A DNA stretch of 64,000 nucleotides from CAZWDL01 sp964632995. Its GTDB lineage: Bacteria; Bacteroidota; Bacteroidia; Chitinophagales; Saprospiraceae. The translations under genes were made by a program, and so were the position numbers. The stretch is from NCBI GenBank assembly GCA_964632995.1, contig CAZWDL010000017.1, positions 13,866-77,865 on the forward strand. The letters run 5' to 3'. The notes beneath the pieces were generated by a model that made no database searches, had not been told where the DNA came from, and saw only the letters and a list, made by a program, of their open reading frames with translations. Positions 42,912-51,302 of this stretch are shown here, one piece after another; within the stretch, counting starts at the first letter, position 1; each line of letters begins with the position of its first letter.

Positions 42912-44582
42912 TCATTTCTTTACAAATAAGCGATTCCTTCCCAAAACTTCTTCCTTCCCATCCTGGCCGGCAAATTTCACGGTCAGCGTCTGGCCCTCGT
43001 AATCCTCAAAGTACTCGATGCGGATGGGGTGAAGCCCTTTTTTTAAAGCCACCTGCCCTTTGCGCAGACGGGCACTGTGCGAACCATCGTTGTCTACCAC
43101 CAACTGATCGTGCAGATACAGCCGGGAACCATCATCGGAATAGGTTGAGAAGGTATAGACTCCGTTGGTCGGCACTTCGAGCAAGCCTTCGTAAATGACG
43201 GCAAAATGATCTTCTCGCTCCGCGATATTCATCGGATCCAGATTGATAGCGATGCCCTCCTTGTCGGGAACATCCTTTTTGACTTCAGATAGCTGCATAA
43301 AATTACCTTCATAATACCGGTAATGTAATCCGGGCGATCGCTTTTCCACCTTCACGGGAGACAGCGGTTCCCTTTTGGCATAGGTTCGTTCAAAAACCCG
43401 GCTGCGCATAGCCCCTTCTTCATCGAAGAACGCGGCTTTTACGGTCGTGGTTTCTGTGATGGAAAAGGGACCGGCATACAGTGGAGCAGTGGGATCCGGC
43501 GTGCTGCCGTCGAGCGTATATCGTAGCGACAGGTTGGCGTAATCGTGATCCAACTGGATGGTATGCTGATTGACGAAAGCGTTCAATTCGGTAAAGTTTA
43601 GCCGTAGCTGCAATTCACTGAGATTGACGCGGTAAATCAGCTCCAGCTGATCGGTCATGGCATCGTAGATGCGGAAAAGCAAGTGCGGGACTTCGCGTTT
43701 GGTGGCTTCCAATTGTAAATCCAACAGGGCGTAGCTATGTTTCGACCGAATGACCGGCGCCACCCGCAAGGGATTCCACTCCGGCGCTTCGATTTGATTG
43801 ATGCCTGCAAACTGCAATTCGACCGCATCGTAATCCAGTGCCTGCGGAAAGCGGCACACCTCTCCGTAATGTTGATCGCCGGTCAGAAAGAGTGCGCCCT
43901 CGGCGCGGGTCTTCCGAATGAGTTGAAACAGCCGCTGCCGCGCCTCGGGAAATTTGGCCCAGGTTTCGGAGCCGGCGCGCTCATCCAGCAATACCTGAAA
44001 TCCGGAAACGATCAGGCGCAAATCTGCCGGTTTCAACAATTCCTGCTCCAGCCAGGACCACTGGGCTTCTCCCAGTACATCGCCGTTGGTTTCCGGGGCA
44101 TCGCGATTGTACCGCACGTCGAGCAAAATAATCTGTACCATTTTAGATCCCACCTCAAGCTGCTTGGCGTAGTAGATGCCAGGTTGTTCGGCAGGTATTT
44201 CTGCTTCGAGCCCCCAAAAAGAACGAAACAGGTCCTTACTTGCTTCCTTCAACGCATATTCCTTTCCGGCATCGTTCAGGCCGAAGTCGTGATCGTCCCA
44301 GGTCGCTACCAGGGGGTATTTTTCCCGCAACATTCGGAAGGCAGGTTTGGCAGCCAGGGCTCGGTAACAGGAGTCGATATAGCCAATGTCGTCCTCGGTA
44401 TCGGCGTATACATTATCCCCGATCCACAGGCAAAGGTCCGGCTCCGCTTCCAGATATTTGACCAGCGCGGGGGCGGGCTCAAACTGTTTGTGACAGCCGA
44501 GGATGGCGATGCGGTAGTTGGACTGCGCACTTAGGGCGAGGCCTAGGGTAAAGGAGAAAAAAACGATAAGTACAGCTCTCAT
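42912..44582 (-). CDS. PhoD-like phosphatase with chitobiase-type and PA14 modules
   Basis: A 556-residue exported protein from the ATG at 44580-44582 (signal peptide MRAVLIVFFSFTLGLALSAQ); the frame continues upstream by 84 codons of unnatural sequence that lie within the next gene. The PhoD-type core (about 22-315) shows LWIGDNVYADTEDD, TWDDHDFGLND and LTGDQHYGEV, the metal and phosphate site of alkaline phosphatase D. After it come a CHB_HEX_C_1-like sandwich (about 330-405: RYTLDGSTPDPTAPLYAGPF) and a PA14 domain (about 415-545: DDGSRLYLHDQLVVDNDGSH). PA14 binds glycans, so the enzyme may be fixed to polysaccharide or cell debris. It is third of the phosphatase genes in the operon. Confidence 0.88.
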   Translation of the reverse strand: MRAVLIVFFSFTLGLALSAQSNYRIAILGCHKQFEPAPALVKYLEAEPDLCLWIGDNVYADTEDDIGYIDSCYRALAAKPAFRMLREKYPLVATWDDHDFGLNDAGKEYALKEASKDLFRSFWGLEAEIPAEQPGIYYAKQLEVGSKMVQIILLDVRYNRDAPETNGDVLGEAQWSWLEQELLKPADLRLIVSGFQVLLDERAGSETWAKFPEARQRLFQLIRKTRAEGALFLTGDQHYGEVCRFPQALDYDAVELQFAGINQIEAPEWNPLRVAPVIRSKHSYALLDLQLEATKREVPHLLFRIYDAMTDQLELIYRVNLSELQLRLNFTELNAFVNQHTIQLDHDYANLSLRYTLDGSTPDPTAPLYAGPFSITETTTVKAAFFDEEGAMRSRVFERTYAKREPLSPVKVEKRSPGLHYRYYEGNFMQLSEVKKDVPDKEGIAINLDPMNIAEREDHFAVIYEGLLEVPTNGVYTFSTYSDDGSRLYLHDQLVVDNDGSHSARLRKGQVALKKGLHPIRIEYFEDYEGQTLTVKFAGQDGKEEVLGRNRLFVKK

Positions 44583-44592
44583 GTTATTGGCT

Positions 44593-45549
44593 TTAGGGTT
44601 CGATGATATAAGTTCCACTTCCTGGCTGGGGCTTGAGCCAGTAGGCTTTCGTTCCTTTGTATTGATCTTCCATCTCGTCGTGATCGTAGACGATCCATTG
44701 CAGCTGAAAGCGCTCGAAGGGGCCATCGTTGAGGTCTTCCAGGACGACCCGGGGCAGGATGATTTCAGCAGTAGAGCCCTTTTCATTACGCCGGGAGGCG
44801 ATGCGGGCTTCCTCCGGCCAGTTGGTTTTGACATCTACCAAGGTGCTATCGCCGGGGCTGAAACCGATACGAAGTTGCTTTCCGTTAGGATATCCTAACT
44901 CCGCCGGCGTCACCCATTCCGGCTGTCCCCATTCGTCCCAGCGGCCGTCGATGACTACTTTCGCAGGAGCAGCGGAACAAGCCCGCAACGGAACAATACC
45001 GATTTCGTAATTCCCGGATTGAGTCCGCTGACGTCCTTCGGCCTGCTCGCTGATCGTCCAATGTAATTCCAGGGGCGGCTGCTCGCTGCCGCGCAAGTTC
45101 TTGGAAGCGGTCAGATACAATGGCATCGCCCATTCGCTTCCCGCCGCCAGGACGGTATCGATATCCGCTCGGGAAGAGCTGAACGTCGCGTGTTGAAAAA
45201 AGCGCGCCCGCAGTTGATTCACCCATCCGTCAAACTGCTTCCACCATCGCAAAATCTGAGCCGTATCCATCGTATATCCCTCGATCAGATCGCCGACGCT
45301 GAGGATAAAATCGGGAGCGATTGCATTGGCTTTTTGTACCGCTTCCGGCAAGACGCCGTCGCGATAACCGCCAGTCAGGTCAGCCATAATGGCAAACTGA
45401 AAGCTGCTGTCACGGTGTGGAAAGGCGTGCTGCGTCCACGGATTTTCTGCGGCGAGGGTATCCGGCTGGAAAAGGGCGGGCTGCGCCCAGGTCAGCATGG
45501 CCGTCCATAAGAAAAGCGTAATTACAATGAGCCGAACCAAATGCGTCAT
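44593..45549 (-). pseudogene. Calcineurin-type phosphatase with deleted catalytic core, fused to CBM9-like tail
   Basis: A 318-residue open frame with a signal peptide. Residues 49-118 match the start of the phosphatase encoded next door (FQFAIMADLTGGYRDGV, ILSVGDLIEGYT), including the first two metal motifs. The match stops at RARFFQ, exactly where the neighbour continues LPGNHD. The NHD, HH and GHTH motifs are all absent. From about 130 the chain reads as a CBM9-like domain (VIDGRWDEWGQPEW, SPGDSTLVDVKTNW, AEIILPR). An in-frame deletion (junction near 45190-45200) best explains it. It cannot work as a phosphatase, although it might still bind. Its ATG shares the A of the upstream TAA stop. 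Confidence 0.75.
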
Positions 45550-47543
45550 TAATTTTTATACCATAATTCCGTAAAGAGTACGCGGCGACGGCCGCCGTTT
45601 CCTGTTTCGTAACCAATCTCCAGTTGCTGGCCCAGGAAATCTTCGAAATACGCGATGCGAATGGGGTGCAGCCCTGCTTCCAGCGCCACATTGCCGTACC
45701 GGGTCCGGGCGCTGTGCGAGCCGTCGTTATCCACTATCAGTTCGTCGTGGATATACAAGCGGCTGCCGTCGTCAGAACGGGTATAAAGGGTGTAGATCCC
45801 CTCCTCCGGTACTTCGAGATATCCCTCGAACTGCAAAGCATAGTGGTCCTTACGCATCGACAGCTCTTCCATATTAAAATGGTCGGTTATTCCTGTTTTC
45901 ATCACCGTCAGGGTATCAAAGTCGGGGATTTGGGTGGAAAATTCTCCTTCGTAGTAGCGGTATCTCAATCCGTTTTCCAATTGCGTCTTCTGTACTTTTG
46001 CCGGAGCATAAGGCTGTACCTTCCGGTAGACTTTCTCCATCCCTTCGCTTTGGCCCTGATCGGCGGCGTCAAAAAAGCGGGCTTTGACGATGGTGGTTTG
46101 AGTCATAGGAATGGGAGAGGTATACAGTGCCGACTGCGCCGTTGGCTCGGAACCGTCTGTGGTATAGCGCAGGCGGAGGTTTTGATAGGGATGTTCCAGT
46201 GTCACCTCATGATGGTCGAGGAAAATATCCATCGGTGTGAATGACAGCCCCTCCGGTGCGAAGTCGGGCTCGACATCCAAAACGCCGGTAAGTTGGAAGG
46301 GCGGTTCCAGTTCCGGAGAATCGAAAGAAATGGACCAGTCCAGTTCCAGGGGGTCCATATCTTCCGACTTCACCCCTTCCGCCATCTCCAGATCGATAGC
46401 GATTTGCTCGGCAGATCCGGGCGGTATTTCCAGACGAATAACCGATTCGGAAGGATCGATGTGGTGATTGTGAAAAAATCGTCCTTCGAATATCAGGGGC
46501 CGGCCGGCCGCACCCGACGCTTCCTTCTCCTGTCCATGGCGAAAAAGACCACTCGATTCGTTCATTGAATCGGGCTTATCCATAGTATTCTCGATGCGCA
46601 AATAGGCCGTGGCGTGGTGTTCGTCTTTTTGCAGGATCAGTTTTTCCATTCTGGAGGCATTGAATAAAGCCATAGCCAGAGGCGCCGTTGCATCACTCAG
46701 CACGTCGTCATTCAGAATGCCCTGCAGTTGCAGGTGCACCAACTCAGGTCCTTCTTCGGTCATCGTCACCCAGGTGACGTGATCGAACTGCCCCAGCCGG
46801 GGGCCTTTTAAATCGCTGCCGCCGCCCGTCGTAGCCAGAATGTAATAATTGCGGTTCTGGCGAACGGTTTTAAAGTAGCGATGGGTATGTCCGGCCACCA
46901 CGGTATAGGGGCGGTCTTCGAGCACCTCCTCGATTTCGGCAAAACCGTTGAATTCGCGGTAGTTCCAGATGGGATGGTGCATGAAAATCATGGTCCAGCG
47001 AACGTCCTCGTTTTCGCGGATCACCCCTTTGAAATAATCCAGCTGCTCACGGCTGAAGAGCACTCCTTCGCCGTCGTTGGAATCGAAGGCCAGAAACAAC
47101 ACATCCTTATATCGGTAGTGGTAATAGGAGCTACCGTAGCGTTCCAGCCAGGTACTGCGCATGATGTCGTTTGAAATATCGTGATTGCCGGGTAAGGCGA
47201 AAAAACGCATCTCCAGCGAAGAGAGAATGCTGTCGAACTCCATCCACTGCGCCGCGATCTCAGCGGTATCAGTGGTATACCCCTCAATCAGGTCACCGAC
47301 GCTCATCACAAATTCGGGATTCAAGAGGTTCAGCTTTTCCAGGGCTTTGCCGAATACGCCGGGACGGTGGCCGCCCGTACGGTCACTGACAATCGCGAAC
47401 TGGAAGTTGTCGGGATTATTGTAAAATTCGGCGTCCGTCCAGGGCTTGGCCCTTGTCTCTACCGAATGGCGAAAAGGTTGCTGAGCCGCCAGGGAAAAAG
47501 CTAAGAGGATGAAGAACAGAGGGAAAAATATTTCGCGGGTCAT
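45549..47543 (-). CDS. Calcineurin-type metallophosphoesterase with chitobiase-type and PA14 modules
   Basis: A 664-residue exported protein from the MTREIFF start (47541-47543). The metallophosphatase core is intact: Asp54 (IVSDRTGGH), GD at 83-84 (SVGDLIEG), NHD at 120-122 (LPGNHDIS), FMHHPIWN and AGHTHRYF. A beta-rich middle part follows (about 260-430), then a CHB_HEX_C_1-like domain (RYTTDGSEPTAQSALYTSP) and PA14 (DDGSRLYIHDELIVDNDGSH). The last two modules are near copies of those in the PhoD-like protein three genes along, though the phosphatase folds differ. It is the first gene of the minus-strand phosphorus operon and is divergent from the VCBS gene (249 bp between starts). Confidence 0.88.
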   Translation of the reverse strand: MTREIFFPLFFILLAFSLAAQQPFRHSVETRAKPWTDAEFYNNPDNFQFAIVSDRTGGHRPGVFGKALEKLNLLNPEFVMSVGDLIEGYTTDTAEIAAQWMEFDSILSSLEMRFFALPGNHDISNDIMRSTWLERYGSSYYHYRYKDVLFLAFDSNDGEGVLFSREQLDYFKGVIRENEDVRWTMIFMHHPIWNYREFNGFAEIEEVLEDRPYTVVAGHTHRYFKTVRQNRNYYILATTGGGSDLKGPRLGQFDHVTWVTMTEEGPELVHLQLQGILNDDVLSDATAPLAMALFNASRMEKLILQKDEHHATAYLRIENTMDKPDSMNESSGLFRHGQEKEASGAAGRPLIFEGRFFHNHHIDPSESVIRLEIPPGSAEQIAIDLEMAEGVKSEDMDPLELDWSISFDSPELEPPFQLTGVLDVEPDFAPEGLSFTPMDIFLDHHEVTLEHPYQNLRLRYTTDGSEPTAQSALYTSPIPMTQTTIVKARFFDAADQGQSEGMEKVYRKVQPYAPAKVQKTQLENGLRYRYYEGEFSTQIPDFDTLTVMKTGITDHFNMEELSMRKDHYALQFEGYLEVPEEGIYTLYTRSDDGSRLYIHDELIVDNDGSHSARTRYGNVALEAGLHPIRIAYFEDFLGQQLEIGYETGNGGRRRVLFTELWYKN

Positions 47544-47755
47544 AGTGAAGGATTGGTTTGGTTTGCTGCCCACAAAAATTGAAATTTTTCATAAGCGTTC
47601 CAGCCGAACCGGTATTTTTCATGCTTTCTTAAACTTCTCTTTACAAACACTTTACGACAGCCCAGCGAAAAAACACTTAAAATACTCATTATCAGAATAT
47701 TACTAAAAAATCGCCCTTTATTCTGCTTCTTAACATTCACTTTTTATTCAACCTT

Positions 47756-47763
47756 TACCTTTG
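47756..47763 (+). promoter_or_regulatory. Possible -7 box for the VCBS gene
   Basis: TACCTTTG fits TANNTTTG and ends 29 bases before the ATG at 47793. A -33 TTTG is not clear upstream (47730-47740), so confidence is limited. Confidence 0.4.
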
Positions 47764-47792
47764 ATCCCGGCACCAATCCCCACATTTTCAAT

Positions 47793-50700
47793 ATGGCCAG
47801 CATCAATTTTTTTGTAAAAACCACCGTCCTTGCCCTCCTTTTGTTCTTCTTTTTTCAGCGTTGTACGACGCCCGACTCACAAGCAGTCGTCCCGACGCTT
47901 TTCAAATTGCATTCTCCGGAGCACACCGGCATCCATTTTTCCAATCAGCTTTACGAAGATGAAAACCTCAACATTCTCACCTTTGAATACTTCTACAACG
48001 GAGCCGGCGTCGGAACCGGCGATTTGAATAACGACGGGCTACCGGATGTCTTTTTCTCCGGGAATATGGAAAAAAGCCGGCTGTATATTAACAAAGGAGA
48101 TTTCCGGTTTGAAGACATTACCGGGGCAGCGGGTATAAATACAGAAGGCCGGTGGGTCACCGGCGTTTCGATGGTGGACATCAATGCCGACGGCTGGTTG
48201 GATATATACCTCTCCTGCGCAGGTCCCTACAGCCCGGCCCGGCGCGCCAACCTCTTTTACCTCAACAATCAGGACGGCACCTTTTCCGAGAAAGCTGCTG
48301 CCCTCGGCCTCGCCGACACCGGCCACACGACCCAGGCCGCCTTTTTTGACTACGACCGCGACGGCGACCTGGACGTTTACCTGCTGACCAATATCACCGA
48401 GGACGTCGGGCCCAACGTCATCCGGAAAAAGAAACTCAATGGTGAATCGCCGAATACCGACCGTCTCTACCGCAATGACGAAGGACGCTTTGTCGATGTA
48501 TCCCGTCCCGCAGGTATTTCAAAAGAAGGATATGGTCTGGGGGTTTCCATTGCCGACGTCAACCTGGACGGCTGGCCGGATATTTATGTATCCAACGATT
48601 ACCTGTCCAACGACCTGCTTTATATCAATCAGCGGGACGGCTCCTTCGCCGACCGGGCCGCCGATTATTTTCGCCATACCAGCTACTCGGCCATGGGAAA
48701 CGATGTCGCTGATTTTAACAATGACGGATGGCCCGATATCGTTACCGTCGACATGCTGCCTCCTGATAATCTGCGCCGGAAACTTATGACCGGCTCCATC
48801 AACTACGACCGCTTCCATTCGGAAATGATCATGGGCTATGCGCCCCAATACATGCGCAATACCCTGCAACTTCACCGGGGATTCGCTCCCGACAGCAGCC
48901 TCGTGTTTAGCGAAATCGGACAATTGGCCGGCATCCACAGCACCGACTGGAGCTGGAGCCCCCTCTTTTCCGATATCGATAACGACAGCTGGAAAGACCT
49001 CCTCATCACCAACGGGTACCCTCGGGATATTACCAACCGGGATTTTGCTTCCTATAAAATGAATACCCTCATGCAGGGCCGGTATGACCAGGAGATGAAA
49101 ACCTCCTTCCTGGAAGCCCTCCAACACCTGGATGGCGCCCACCTCCCCAACTTTGCTTTCCGGAACCGGGGAGATCTCACCTTTGAAGATGCCTCCCTAA
49201 AATGGGGATTCACCCAGGCCGGCTATTCCCACGGTGCAACCCTGGCAGACCTGGACGGCGACGGCGACCTGGATTACATCGTTAACAACACCAATCACAA
49301 GGCTTTTATCTACGAAAATCAAAGCACCGGCAAGCACTACCTCCGCATCCAACTCCGGGGACAGGGAAAAAATCTGGCTGGTCTGGGCACTAAAGTAGCC
49401 CTCCGCGCCGACGGGCAGTGGCAATACCGGGAATTTTCTCCGTATCGGGGTTTTCAATCTTCGGTAGAACCCATTCTTCACTTTGGACTGGGCAGGGCTT
49501 CCCAGGCGGATACCCTGCAGGTGACCTGGCCGGATGGACGGGTACAAATCCTATCCGGGGTGTCGGCCGATCAAACCATCATCATTGATCAGCGGCAGGC
49601 CATTCCTCCGAAGGAACAGGCCCTGAAAGTGACGCCCGCCCCCCTCTTCCGGGAGGTGACCGCCGAGCTCGGATTATCTTACCACCACGTCGAAGAGCAT
49701 TACGCCGACTTTAAAGTACAGCCGCTATTGCCGCATAAGCATTCACAGCAAGGTCCGGCCATCGCCGTCGGCGATATGAATGGCGACGGCCGGGAGGATT
49801 TTTTCATAGGAGGAGGGTTTAAGCATTCGGGACAGTTATTTTTTCAGGGTCCTGAGGGTAATTTCCATCAACGCCCCCTATCAGAGGGCGACAACTACGA
49901 GGAGGATCTTGGCTGCCTGCTGTTTGACGCGGAAGGAGACGGAGATTTGGATCTATACATCACCAGCGGCGGCAGCGAATTCCCAGCCGGCTCTCCCTAC
50001 TATCAGGATCGCCTGTATAAAAATGACGGCCGGGGTAACTTCCAACTCGACTCCGAAGCCCTGCCGGTCATGCGCACCTCTAGCGCCAGTGTGGCCGCCG
50101 GGGATTACGACGGCGACGGCGACCCGGACCTCTTCGTCGGCGGTCGTATTGCTCCCAACAACTACACCGAAATACCGGAGAGCTATCTGCTGGAAAACCA
50201 GAACGGCCGGTTTGTAAAAGCTACCTCCCGGTGGTGTCCGGAACTGTCCCGTATTGGTCGCGTCAGCGCCGCTTTATGGACGGATGTCGATGGCGACCGG
50301 CTCCCTGATCTGGTGGTCGCAGGTGAATGGATGCCCCTGATCTGGTTCAGAAACAGAGGCAGGTCATTTGAAAAGATGGTCATTTCCCAATCTACCGGCT
50401 GGTGGAACAGCCTGGCCGCCGCCGATCTGGATCAGGACGGAGATACCGATCTCGTCGCAGGAAACCTCGGCCGGAATAATCCTTATCAGGGGAGCAGCGA
50501 TGCCCCCCTTCGGCTGCATCTCAATGACTTCGACCAGAACGGACGCCAGGATGCGCTGATGACCTTCTATCTGCAAGGCGAGGAAGTACCCGTTCATTTT
50601 CGGGATGACCTGCTCGGCTGGCTATACCCACTGAAGAAGACCTACCGGAGCTACCAAAGCTATGCCGAGGCTTCATGGAGCGATCTCTTCCCCTCCTCCC

Positions 50701-51110
50701 TTCGCGAAAAAAGCAAAGTGCTGCAGACAATGCAACTGTCCAGCGTCTGGGTGGAGAACGACAACGGTCGATTCATTATTCATTCCCTGCCGCTGGAGGC
50801 TCAATTCGCTCCGGTTAACGGCATTCTCGTCGATGACTTCAATCGGGACGGCTATTCCGATTTGCTGCTCGCCGGCAATTCTTTTGCTACCGAAACCAAC
50901 ACGGGATACTACGACGCGCTGAACGGGCTGCTGTTGTGCGGAAATCCGCAAAAGACGTTTACACCAAGAGGTATCGACAGCGGTTTTTACCTGCCGGGAG
51001 ACGCAAAGGGGCTGGCCCGCATCCAATTGACAGACGGCCGTTCCTTACTGCTGGGGCCCCGGAACAATGATACGATGAAAGCTTTTTTGGTCCTTTCCCC
51101 GGTACAATAG
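47793..51110 (+). CDS. VCBS/FG-GAP repeat lipoprotein with ASPIC/UnbV domain
   Basis: A 1,105-residue surface lipoprotein with a lipobox (FFFQRC, Cys24). Two seven-bladed FG-GAP propellers (about 70-420 and 625-900) show Ca-binding loops of the D-x-D-x-D-G-x-x-D type (DLNNDGLPD, DINADGWLD, DYDRDGDLD, DLDGDGDLD, DYDGDGDPD, DLDQDGDTD). Between them an ASPIC/UnbV domain (about 515-600: LRIQLRGQGKNLAGLGTKV, PYRGFQSSVEPILHFGLG) is complete. Such proteins are common directly before SusC/SusD genes and may bind glycans or proteins on the surface. The gene is followed by the second SusC after 192 bp. Confidence 0.9.
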   Translation: MASINFFVKTTVLALLLFFFFQRCTTPDSQAVVPTLFKLHSPEHTGIHFSNQLYEDENLNILTFEYFYNGAGVGTGDLNNDGLPDVFFSGNMEKSRLYINKGDFRFEDITGAAGINTEGRWVTGVSMVDINADGWLDIYLSCAGPYSPARRANLFYLNNQDGTFSEKAAALGLADTGHTTQAAFFDYDRDGDLDVYLLTNITEDVGPNVIRKKKLNGESPNTDRLYRNDEGRFVDVSRPAGISKEGYGLGVSIADVNLDGWPDIYVSNDYLSNDLLYINQRDGSFADRAADYFRHTSYSAMGNDVADFNNDGWPDIVTVDMLPPDNLRRKLMTGSINYDRFHSEMIMGYAPQYMRNTLQLHRGFAPDSSLVFSEIGQLAGIHSTDWSWSPLFSDIDNDSWKDLLITNGYPRDITNRDFASYKMNTLMQGRYDQEMKTSFLEALQHLDGAHLPNFAFRNRGDLTFEDASLKWGFTQAGYSHGATLADLDGDGDLDYIVNNTNHKAFIYENQSTGKHYLRIQLRGQGKNLAGLGTKVALRADGQWQYREFSPYRGFQSSVEPILHFGLGRASQADTLQVTWPDGRVQILSGVSADQTIIIDQRQAIPPKEQALKVTPAPLFREVTAELGLSYHHVEEHYADFKVQPLLPHKHSQQGPAIAVGDMNGDGREDFFIGGGFKHSGQLFFQGPEGNFHQRPLSEGDNYEEDLGCLLFDAEGDGDLDLYITSGGSEFPAGSPYYQDRLYKNDGRGNFQLDSEALPVMRTSSASVAAGDYDGDGDPDLFVGGRIAPNNYTEIPESYLLENQNGRFVKATSRWCPELSRIGRVSAALWTDVDGDRLPDLVVAGEWMPLIWFRNRGRSFEKMVISQSTGWWNSLAAADLDQDGDTDLVAGNLGRNNPYQGSSDAPLRLHLNDFDQNGRQDALMTFYLQGEEVPVHFRDDLLGWLYPLKKTYRSYQSYAEASWSDLFPSSLREKSKVLQTMQLSSVWVENDNGRFIIHSLPLEAQFAPVNGILVDDFNRDGYSDLLLAGNSFATETNTGYYDALNGLLLCGNPQKTFTPRGIDSGFYLPGDAKGLARIQLTDGRSLLLGPRNNDTMKAFLVLSPVQ

Positions 51111-51162
51111 CAGTTCATTAATTGATAATCTTTCGTAAACACTGACTTAACATATAACCGGT

Positions 51163-51169
51163 TACTTTG
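51163..51169 (+). promoter_or_regulatory. Possible -7 element upstream of SusC 2
   Basis: TACTTTG, the same heptamer as upstream of SusC 1 (15984-15990, minus strand), lies 133 bases before the ATG. It departs from TANNTTTG by one missing base, and no -33 box was seen. Confidence 0.3.
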
Positions 51170-51302
51170 TATCAAATTTCAAAACACGCCTATATCATCA
51201 ACATTCCCTGAATATTTCAAACCCTAACCAATACCACAGAGGAACCAGCAAATGCTGTGTCCTCTGGTCTTTCTAAAAATCACACCTTAAATCTTTACAC
51301 TT

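Noticed and set aside
44583..44834. 84-codon N-terminal extension of the PhoD-like protein
   Set aside because: Ser/Thr/Pro-rich nonsense overlapping the next gene; a proper signal peptide begins at 44582.
47540..47740. Minus-strand 66-codon frame with a lipobox-like VFSLGC
   Set aside because: It overlaps the start of the metallophosphoesterase gene in another frame and has no conserved body; the motif is probably chance.
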